This document shows, piece by piece, positions 1-4,532 of a DNA stretch of 6,580 nt. The first letter of the stretch is position 1. Every line of letters begins with the position of its first letter. The position numbers were made by a program, and so were the translations under genes. Source of the DNA: CAZBMJ01 sp964493205 (GTDB taxonomy: Bacteria > Myxococcota > UBA727 > JABDBI01). The stretch is taken from contig CAZBMJ010000066.1 of NCBI GenBank assembly GCA_964493205.1, forward strand, positions 1 through 6,580. The letters run 5' to 3'. The notes under the pieces are model-generated. The model searched no databases, was not told the DNA's origin, and was given only the letters and a program-made list of their open reading frames with translations.

Positions 1-100
1 GATTAGGATTAGCATTGGCTGGGCAATTATCACAGGCGTCACCTACACCGTCAGTGTCCGTATCAGTTTGGGCTATATTATGAACACTTACGCAATTATC
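1..100 (-). repeat. Superunit 7, partial at the window edge
   Basis: This has a complete A module (DNCVSVHNIAQ) and the first ten residues of a following DNCPANANPN module, which runs off the left edge. It repeats the start of superunit 6 at the protein level. Whether it continues as a short or a full superunit cannot be seen. Confidence 0.85.
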
Positions 101-2929
101 GCTAGTATCAGCAATACTGTCAGAGTCACTATCTACTAATATTATTTCTTCAACATCACAAACATTACCCAAACCATCACCATCGCTATCTAATTGGTTA
201 GGATTAGCATTGGCTGGGCAATTATCACAGGCGTCACCTACACCATCAGTGTCCGTATCAGTTTGGGCTATATTATGAACGCTTACACAATTATCGCTAG
301 TATCAGCAATACTGTCAGAGTCACTATCTACTAATATTATTTCTTCAACATCACAAACATTGCCTAGGCCATCACTATCGCTATCTAATTGATTAGGATT
401 AGCATTGGCTGGGCAATTATCACAGGCGTCACCTACACCGTCAGTATCGGTGTCTACTTGGGTAGCATTAGCGTTAGCTGGACAATTATCACAAGCATCG
501 CCTATGCCATCCATATCACTATCTTTTATGCCGTTATCAAAGTCCGCTGGACAGATATCACAAGCACTACCAACGCCATCGCCATCGCTATCGGTTTGGC
601 TAGCATTAACTACGATTGGGCAGTTATCACAACTATCAGCAATACCATCGCCATCGCTGTCTAATGGATCGCCAAAACAGGTATCACAAACGTTGCCTAG
701 GCCATCGCTATCGCTATCTAATTGGTTAGGATTGCCATTAGCTGGGCAGTTATCACAAGCATCACCTACGCCATCAGTGTCCGTATCTACTTGGGTGATG
801 TTATGAACGCTTAGGCAATTATCGCTGCTATTAGGAATACCATCAGAGTCACTATCTGCTACTATGATCACTATAACGTCACAAACATCACCAATACCAT
901 CATTGTCACTATCTAACTGGTTATGATTGCTATTATTTGGGCAATTATCACAAGCATTACCTATTCCATCTAGATCTGTATCTAGTTGATTAATGTTAGC
1001 ATTAGTTGGGCAATTATCGCAGGCATCTCCAAAACCATCTGCATCGCTATCTTGTAAACCATTATCAAAGTCTACGGGGCAAATATCACAAGCATTACCA
1101 ACACCATCGCCATCGCTATCGGTTTGGGTAGCATTAACTACGCTTGGGCAATTATCGCAAGAATCAGGAATAGTATCTAAATCACTATCTAACAGTTCAC
1201 CCAAACAAGTATCACAAGCATTACCAAGGCCATCATGGTCACTATCTAACTGGTTAGGATTGCTATTAGCTGGGCAATTATCACAGGCATCTCCTACACC
1301 ATCACTATCAGTATCTAGTTGATTAGGATTACTATTTATTGGACAATTATCAGTGCTATTAGGAATTCCATCAGAATCACTATCTAATATTATTATCACT
1401 ATAAGATCACAAACATCTCCTAAGCCATCGCCATCGCTATCTAATTGGTTAGGATTGGCAGTATCTGGACAGTTATCACAAGCATTACCAACACCATCGG
1501 CATCTGTATCTAGCTGGTTAGCATTAGCATTCGCCTGGCAATTATCGCATGCATCGCCAACACCGTCCATGTCGCTATCTTTCATGCCGTTATCAAAGTC
1601 GGCAGGACAAATATCACAAGCATTACCAACACCATCGCCATCTGTATCGGTTTGGGTAGCATTAACTACGCTTGGGCAATTATCACAAGTATCAGGAACA
1701 CTATCTAAATCACTATCTAATAGACTACCAAAACAAGTATCACAGGCATTACCAAGGCCATCATTATCACTATCTAATTGGTTAGAATTGGCATTAGCTG
1801 GGCAGTTATCACAAACATCACCTACACCATCGGTATCAGTATCTAGTTGATTAGGATTGCTATGTAGTGGACAATTATCAATACCATCAGGAATTCCCTC
1901 TGCATCAGCATCTGATAATGTGCTTTCACAAGCATTACCAATACCATCATGATCGGTATCTAATTGGTTAGGATTGGCAGTATCTGGACAGTTATCACAA
2001 GCATTACCAACACCATCACCATCTGTATCTAGTTGATTAATGTTATGTAAAAAAACACAATTATCCATACTATCAGCTATAAAATCATTATCTCTATCTG
2101 TTAATATGCCTTCTAATATATCACACTGATTACCAATACCATCATGGTCACTATCTAACTGGTTATGATTGCTATTAATTGGACAATTATCACAAGTATC
2201 TCCTACTCCATCACCATCTGTATCTAGTTGATTAGGATTAGCAGTGGCATGGCAGTTATCGCACGCATCCCCTTTTCCATCACTATCAGTGTCTTTAACA
2301 CCATCATCAAAAGCATTAGGACAAATATCACAAACATCCCCTACGCCATCACCATCTGTATCAGCTTGTGGATTATTGCTTAATAAAGGACAATTATCAC
2401 AACTATTAGCGATGCTATCACCATCGGTATCTGCAGGATCACCAAAGCAATTATCACAGGCATTACCTATGCCATCATGGTCACTATCTAATTGGTTATG
2501 ATTGCTATTAATTGGACAATTATCACAAGCATCACCTACCCCATCAGTATCTTGATCTTCTTGGTTTGGATTTGATATTTCTGAACAATTATCATGACCT
2601 TCAGAATTATCATCATCAGAAATAATATTTTCAGCAGGATTATCAAGAAGTGGCGGAATTATGAGAGTAGGGGCTAAAGGGGGTAGGGGTAGCGTTGTTA
2701 CTACCTCTGGATTTGCAGGATCTTGAATATCTATTTCAGGTACATCTTGAACATCTACTTCAGGCACATCTTGAACATCTACATCTTGAATATCTACTTC
2801 AGGTAAACCTAGCTCAGCTCTAAAACTTTCGCTAGATTTTTCGTTAATAATGGGTATTTGGTTAGCTCTCTGTTTGGTATCACAGGCACTTAATAATATT
2901 AACAAAAAATAAAATATAAAAAATTTCAT
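1..2929 (-). CDS. Giant TSP3-repeat lipoprotein, C-terminus outside the window
   Basis: Seen: from ATG at 2929 the minus-strand frame stays open to the left edge (976 codons and one base, no stop), so the C-terminus is missing. Residues 1-15 are a short hydrophobic signal ending LLSAC, a lipobox with Cys16 as the predicted lipidated residue. Residues 17-112 form an acidic and proline-rich linker with PEVDVQD-type repeats. From residue 113 to the edge come 39 complete modules and one partial, most of the form DNCPxxxNPNQLDxDxDG followed by (V/L/I)G(D/N)AC, the thrombospondin type 3 calcium-binding pattern. An AGGTG Shine-Dalgarno site lies 7 nt before the start. Known: TSP3 repeats chelate calcium through Asp-rich loops and form stiff disulfide-linked rods. 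Inferred: an exported calcium-stabilised stalk or adhesin spacer; any functional head or anchor would be in the unseen C-terminus. The lipoprotein and TSP3 calls are firm; the role is not known. Confidence 0.93.
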   Translation of the reverse strand, partial: MKFFIFYFLLILLSACDTKQRANQIPIINEKSSESFRAELGLPEVDIQDVDVQDVPEVDVQDVPEIDIQDPANPEVVTTLPLPPLAPTLIIPPLLDNPAENIISDDDNSEGHDNCSEISNPNQEDQDTDGVGDACDNCPINSNHNQLDSDHDGIGNACDNCFGDPADTDGDSIANSCDNCPLLSNNPQADTDGDGVGDVCDICPNAFDDGVKDTDSDGKGDACDNCHATANPNQLDTDGDGVGDTCDNCPINSNHNQLDSDHDGIGNQCDILEGILTDRDNDFIADSMDNCVFLHNINQLDTDGDGVGNACDNCPDTANPNQLDTDHDGIGNACESTLSDADAEGIPDGIDNCPLHSNPNQLDTDTDGVGDVCDNCPANANSNQLDSDNDGLGNACDTCFGSLLDSDLDSVPDTCDNCPSVVNATQTDTDGDGVGNACDICPADFDNGMKDSDMDGVGDACDNCQANANANQLDTDADGVGNACDNCPDTANPNQLDSDGDGLGDVCDLIVIIILDSDSDGIPNSTDNCPINSNPNQLDTDSDGVGDACDNCPANSNPNQLDSDHDGLGNACDTCLGELLDSDLDTIPDSCDNCPSVVNATQTDSDGDGVGNACDICPVDFDNGLQDSDADGFGDACDNCPTNANINQLDTDLDGIGNACDNCPNNSNHNQLDSDNDGIGDVCDVIVIIVADSDSDGIPNSSDNCLSVHNITQVDTDTDGVGDACDNCPANGNPNQLDSDSDGLGNVCDTCFGDPLDSDGDGIADSCDNCPIVVNASQTDSDGDGVGSACDICPADFDNGIKDSDMDGIGDACDNCPANANATQVDTDTDGVGDACDNCPANANPNQLDSDSDGLGNVCDVEEIILVDSDSDSIADTSDNCVSVHNIAQTDTDTDGVGDACDNCPANANPNQLDSDGDGLGNVCDVEEIILVDSDSDSIADTSDNCVSVHNIAQTDTDTDGVGDACDNCPANANPN
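101..295 (-). repeat. Short superunit 6 (3 modules, 195 bp)
   Basis: This has an A module (DNCVSVHNIAQ), a G/B-type module (DNCPANANPNQ) and a 19-aa cysteine-free H module identical in protein sequence to that of superunit 5. The five middle modules are absent, as in superunit 2, a difference of 333 bp from a full unit. Confidence 0.87.
296..823 (-). repeat. Superunit 5 (8 modules, 528 bp)
   Basis: This is a full A to H superunit. Its module C is DTCFGDPLDSDGDG, closer to superunit 1 than to superunits 3 and 4. D is DNCPIVVNASQ, E is DICPADFDNG, and H begins DVEEIILVD. The TTATGAACGC segment of module A occurs at 801 here and at 273 in the next unit, exactly 528 bp apart. Confidence 0.88.
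824..1351 (-). repeat. Superunit 4 (8 modules, 528 bp)
   Basis: This is a full A to H superunit. It aligns with superunit 3 at an exact 528-bp offset: the ATCACTATAA segment of module H lies at 867 here and at 1395 in superunit 3. Module C is DTCLGELLDSD, D is DNCPSVVNATQ, E is DICPVDFDNG, and H begins DVIVIIVAD. Confidence 0.88.
1352..1879 (-). repeat. Superunit 3 (8 modules, 528 bp)
   Basis: This is a full A to H superunit of 176 aa. Signature modules are C with DTCFGSLLDSD, D with DNCPSVVNATQ, E with DICPADFDNG, and H beginning DLIVIIILD, the most hydrophobic stretch in the array. Confidence 0.88.
1880..2065 (-). repeat. Short superunit 2 (3 modules, 186 bp)
   Basis: This has an A-type module (DNCVFLHNINQ), one B/G-type module (DNCPDTANPNQ) and a shortened 16-aa H module (ESTLSDADAEGIPDGI). 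Five modules (C to G or B to F) are absent compared with full superunits. Module H is also 3 aa shorter than elsewhere, which accounts for a 9-bp shift in the otherwise regular spacing. Confidence 0.8.
2066..2593 (-). repeat. Superunit 1 (8 modules, 528 bp), N-terminal
   Basis: Modules A to H, 176 aa: lengths 23, 23, 19, 23, 23, 23, 23, 19. It is the most divergent copy. Module A begins DNCSEISNPNQ, module C carries FGDPAD, module E has DICPNAFDDG, and the cysteine-free H module starts DILEGIL. The order of module types matches the later superunits, so it belongs to the same family despite substitutions. Confidence 0.8.
2720..2806 (-). repeat. Acidic PEVDVQD-type repeats in the lipoprotein linker
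   Basis: Residues 42-70 of the lipoprotein contain short degenerate repeats: LPEVDIQD, VDVQD, VPEVDVQD and VPEIDIQD. The unit is about 8 aa (24 bp), with one copy lacking the PE. The stretch is strongly acidic and is followed by a proline-rich stretch around residues 80-95. It probably forms an extended tether between the lipid anchor and the TSP3 rod. Confidence 0.75.
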
Positions 2930-2936
2930 AATAGGG

Positions 2937-2941
2937 CACCT
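2937..2941 (-). promoter_or_regulatory. Shine-Dalgarno site of the TSP3 lipoprotein
   Basis: AGGTG on the minus strand lies 7 nt before the ATG at 2929. It supports this start, which also places the lipobox at the expected distance from the N-terminus. Confidence 0.7.
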
Positions 2942-2979
2942 AAAACTCTGTTATGAATTATAATTTACATCTCAATAAG

Positions 2980-2988
2980 ATTATATCA
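2980..2988 (-). promoter_or_regulatory. Putative extended -10 promoter of the TSP3 lipoprotein
   Basis: The minus strand reads TGATATAAT, a perfect TGnTATAAT extended -10 element, about 50 bp before the start codon. No convincing -35 box lies 16-18 bp upstream, where the DNA is simply AT-rich; an extended -10 can compensate for that. A second TATAAT at 2957-2962 on the same strand is an alternative. In such AT-rich DNA a chance match is possible. Confidence 0.45.
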
Positions 2989-3089
2989 AATTATTTAATA
3001 TATTAAATATAACCAGCTAATTTTAATACATACTTTTAAACATCTTCTTGTTCTTGAGAAATTATTGTTACAGCATAATTTTTTGCATG

Positions 3090-3141
3090 AAAAAAAACTC
3101 AAACTTAAAAAATTTATAATAATAAATATTTAAATTTGAGT
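3090..3141 (-). terminator. Intrinsic terminator after the 3160-3675 gene
   Basis: On the minus strand ACTCAAA (3141-3135) pairs with TTTGAGT (3103-3097). Further interrupted A-T pairs lie inside the stem, and a run of T follows at 3096-3090. It begins about 18 bp after the stop codon of the 171-aa protein gene, and so separates that gene from the lipoprotein gene downstream. Confidence 0.65.
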
Positions 3142-3159
3142 ATATCTATTTTTTGTCAA

Positions 3160-3675
3160 TTATCTTCTTTTTCCAAAGCTTTTGCTTCTATTCTTAAAGC
3201 CACTTCTATCAATCTTTCTAACGTTATCATTACGATTCATACGATCAGAAAAATTGCTTCTTCTATCATTATCGCCACGATTCATACCGTGATGTTTGTC
3301 TCTACTACCTCTCCAATCACGATGACGGCCATAACCGCGACCATAACCATAATCACGACCATATCTGCCATAGCCATAATCACGACCATACCAAAATCCA
3401 TATGGTCTGTAGTTATTATAAAAGCTATAAGGTTCTACATAATAGGCTCCACCAACTAAACATTCTGGTGAATTTGGAAAATAAAAACAAAAAGAAGAAT
3501 TTAGATTTGGATAAGCCTCACTAGAGGGCATCTGCGTATTACTTTCTTCTTGATAAGCCTCTTGTTGCTCACCTTGTGCTTCTTCTTGCATCATAGGCAT
3601 TCTAAACGCAGCACTTGTTATGGAAAAGAAACTTAAACTTAACAAACTAATACAAAACAATAATTTATTTTTCAT
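3160..3675 (-). CDS. Small secreted Gly/Tyr/Arg-rich protein, 171 aa
   Basis: I do not recognise a named family. Seen: residues 1-23 are a Sec signal peptide (KNK, then a hydrophobic core ending SITSAA, likely cleavage before Phe24). Residues 26-60 are rich in Glu, Gln and Ser. Two cysteines (63 and 72) could form a disulfide. From about residue 85 the chain becomes Tyr/Gly/Arg-rich, with a tandem YGRDYGYGR repeat at 96-113, then a very basic tail rich in Arg, Asn, Asp, Ser and Lys ending GKRR. A Shine-Dalgarno GGGAG sits 5 nt before the ATG at 3675, and a terminator hairpin follows the stop, so it looks like a single-gene transcript. The acidic-then-basic layout resembles that of the neighbour at 3913-4284. 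Export is well supported; the role is unknown. A matrix or surface protein, or a polyanion-binding protein, are guesses only. Confidence 0.85.
   Translation of the reverse strand: MKNKLLFCISLLSLSFFSITSAAFRMPMMQEEAQGEQQEAYQEESNTQMPSSEAYPNLNSSFCFYFPNSPECLVGGAYYVEPYSFYNNYRPYGFWYGRDYGYGRYGRDYGYGRGYGRHRDWRGSRDKHHGMNRGDNDRRSNFSDRMNRNDNVRKIDRSGFKNRSKSFGKRR
3337..3390 (-). repeat. 27-bp tandem repeat encoding YGRDYGYGR
   Basis: Two adjacent 27-bp copies (3364-3390 and 3337-3363) encode the same nine residues and differ at about four bases. They form the core of the Tyr/Gly/Arg segment of the 171-aa secreted protein. Confidence 0.8.
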
Positions 3676-3679
3676 ACTA

Positions 3680-3684
3680 CTCCC
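3680..3684 (-). promoter_or_regulatory. Shine-Dalgarno site of the 171-aa protein
   Basis: GGGAG on the minus strand, within AAGGGAG, lies 5 nt before the ATG at 3675. It supports this start, which also gives a well-formed signal peptide. Upstream (3686-3780) the DNA is very AT-rich, and I see no promoter pair good enough to call. Confidence 0.65.
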
Positions 3685-3782
3685 TTTTCTATTTATTAAA
3701 AATAATAAATTTATCTAATATTTATTACATAACAAAAAATCTTTATTTAGCATGAACTTTATTTATTTTTTAAAAATAAAAA

Positions 3783-3808
3783 TAGCGGACAAAATTAATC
3801 GTCCACTA
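3783..3808 (-). terminator. Second terminator-like hairpin in the 3676-3912 intergenic region
   Basis: The 8-bp arms (3783-3790 and 3801-3808) pair with a single C/A mismatch around a 10-nt loop; GGAC/GTCC is the core. On the minus strand a T-rich stretch (ATTTTTATTTTT) follows directly. It lies about 65 bp beyond the first hairpin after the 3913-4284 gene, so it could be a back-up terminator or the end of a small RNA. No convincing promoter for a separate transcript is visible. Confidence 0.4.
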
Positions 3809-3871
3809 CTTATTTATTGCCCTTGTTCATAAAGGCTTGACCATTTTACAAACGGTCTATTATTTTATGTG

Positions 3872-3905
3872 AAAAAAGTAAGATATATTTTAGTTATACC
3901 TTACT
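3872..3905 (-). terminator. Intrinsic terminator after the 3913-4284 gene
   Basis: On the minus strand AGTAAG (3905-3900) pairs with CTTACT (3882-3877), and an inner TATA/TATA segment extends the stem. A run of six T follows at 3877-3872. The hairpin starts 7 bp after the stop codon of the 123-aa protein gene. Confidence 0.7.
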
Positions 3906-3912
3906 AAAAAAA

Positions 3913-4284
3913 TTATCTAAAATACGGATAACCATAACCATAAAAACCACGGCCATAACCTAGATAACTATATGGACTATATACAACAGGGGCAACATAT
4001 CCAGCACCCCATCCATAACCATAATATGGATTAACTAGACCATATCCACCAAAGCCATATCCATATCCAAATCCACGACCCCAGCCACGACCCCAGCCAC
4101 GACCGCCACGACCACGCCAGCCATCAGATGCATCTTCTTGTAGATTTAAATCAGCATTATCTATACCTGAATCAGTGTTTACAACAGCTTGATCATCATT
4201 AGCTAGCGCATCTGCATGAGCAAAATTGGATACCAAAAACGCAAATGGTACAGCAAATAAAATTGATAACAAACGAATTTTCAT
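3913..4284 (-). CDS. Small secreted Gly/Tyr/Trp-rich protein, 123 aa
   Basis: I do not recognise a named family. Seen: residues 1-24 are a clear signal peptide (MKIRLL, a hydrophobic core, then FAHA before Asp25, a typical signal peptidase I site). Residues 25-54 are acidic and polar (many Asp, Asn and Ala). From Trp56 to the end it is low-complexity: two GRGW repeats at about 62-69, then Gly/Tyr/Phe-rich sequence with YGYGFGGYG and a tail of aromatic residues ending YPYFR. It has no cysteine after the signal. A strong AGGAG lies 6 nt before the ATG at 4284, with a small hairpin just upstream, and a terminator follows the stop. It shares its plan with the 171-aa neighbour (signal, acidic spacer, Gly/Tyr/Arg tail), but the sequences are not evidently homologous outside the low-complexity part. 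Secretion is well supported; the function is unknown. Confidence 0.87.
   Translation of the reverse strand: MKIRLLSILFAVPFAFLVSNFAHADALANDDQAVVNTDSGIDNADLNLQEDASDGWRGRGGRGWGRGWGRGFGYGYGFGGYGLVNPYYGYGWGAGYVAPVVYSPYSYLGYGRGFYGYGYPYFR
4081..4104 (-). repeat. Two perfect 12-bp repeats encoding GRGW
   Basis: CCAGCCACGACC occurs at 4081-4092 and again at 4093-4104 (plus-strand reading). Each copy encodes Gly-Arg-Gly-Trp in the 123-aa secreted protein. Degenerate variants flank both sides. Tandem copies like these are prone to gain or loss by slippage. Confidence 0.85.
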
Positions 4285-4290
4285 TTTATA

Positions 4291-4316
4291 CTCCTATAAA
4301 CTTAGCCTAAGCTAAG
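4291..4316 (-). promoter_or_regulatory. Shine-Dalgarno site and adjacent 5'-UTR hairpin of the 123-aa protein
   Basis: AGGAG at 4295-4291 lies 6 nt before the ATG at 4284 and is the strongest ribosome site in the window. Just upstream, 4301-4306 and 4311-4316 form a perfect 6-bp inverted repeat (CTTAGC / GCTAAG) with a 4-nt loop. In the mRNA this would be a hairpin ending 5 nt before the Shine-Dalgarno site. It may influence translation or mRNA stability; that is an inference. Confidence 0.55.
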
Positions 4317-4410
4317 AACTCCCTAATCAATAAAGCTTCAAAAGCTTCACTGTTTTGTATGTAACGGTGTGCAAGTGTGAGCGCAACTAAAACATATATT
4401 GATCAGGATA

Positions 4411-4430
4411 ATATATTAATATTAATATAT
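4411..4430. promoter_or_regulatory. 20-bp perfect palindrome between divergent genes
   Basis: ATATATTAATATTAATATAT is identical to its own reverse complement. It lies in the intergenic region between the minus-strand secreted-protein gene and gltX, about 40 bp upstream of the proposed gltX -35 box. It could be an operator or an AT-rich UP-like or nucleoid-protein site, but it could also be a chance result of the extreme AT content. Confidence 0.4.
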
Positions 4431-4472
4431 AATTTACTTTTAACGCTTATTTTAAATTTAGCTTCTAATATA

Positions 4473-4500
4473 TTGATAATCCCATTATCTGCAGTAGAAT
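4473..4500 (+). promoter_or_regulatory. Putative sigma70 promoter of gltX-ndk
   Basis: TTGATA at 4473-4478 and TAGAAT at 4495-4500 are separated by 16 bp. Each box matches five of six positions of the sigma70 consensus. Transcription would begin near 4507, giving a leader of about 26 nt. A weak GGAT Shine-Dalgarno site at 4523-4526 lies 6 nt before the gltX ATG. Confidence 0.6.
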
Positions 4501-4532
4501 GCTTGATTATCAACATATTTTTGGATTAGCTC

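Larger units (their letters stand above)
1..445. repeat. Near-identical 195-bp tandem repeats
   Basis: Copies begin at 1, 196 and 391 with the same start (G[A/G]TTAGGATTAGCATTGGCT). By hand alignment, copies 1-195 and 196-390 differ at about nine positions, several clustered near the end of the unit. The third copy stays similar for roughly 55 bases and then diverges into superunit 5 sequence. The period equals one short superunit (65 aa). Repeats this similar suggest recent duplication or gene conversion. Confidence 0.9.
1..2593 (-). repeat. TSP3 module array, 39 complete modules plus one partial
   Basis: The modules can be read without a break from residue 113 of the lipoprotein. Most are 23 aa (69 bp) with two cysteines. 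Two recurrent classes are 19 aa: one with the start DTCFG or similar and two cysteines, and one without cysteine that begins DLIVIII, DVIVIIV or DVEEIIL. One copy of the cysteine-free class is only 16 aa. Module lengths sum exactly to the distance from residue 113 to the window edge, so no frameshift interrupts the array. Each module has position-specific features that recur every eight modules, which defines the superunits listed separately. Confidence 0.92.

Noticed and set aside
389..2501. Several long plus-strand open frames with repetitive Ser/Pro/Leu/Gln-rich translations (for example 405-806, 993-1322, 1353-1850, 2244-2501)
   Set aside because: They lie opposite the TSP3 array and are by-products of its repeated codons (GAT, AAT, TGT and so on). 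They have no credible starts, ribosome sites or protein features, and the minus-strand frame explains the sequence in full.
1..2593. CRISPR array as an explanation for the regular repeats
   Set aside because: The repeats are coding, divisible by three, degenerate at synonymous positions and contiguous. There are no unique spacers between identical short repeats.
3136..3459. Plus-strand open frame with an Ile/Thr-rich translation
   Set aside because: It is the reverse complement of the Tyr/Gly/Arg-rich coding sequence. The minus-strand frame has a signal peptide, a Shine-Dalgarno site and a terminator, and this one has none.
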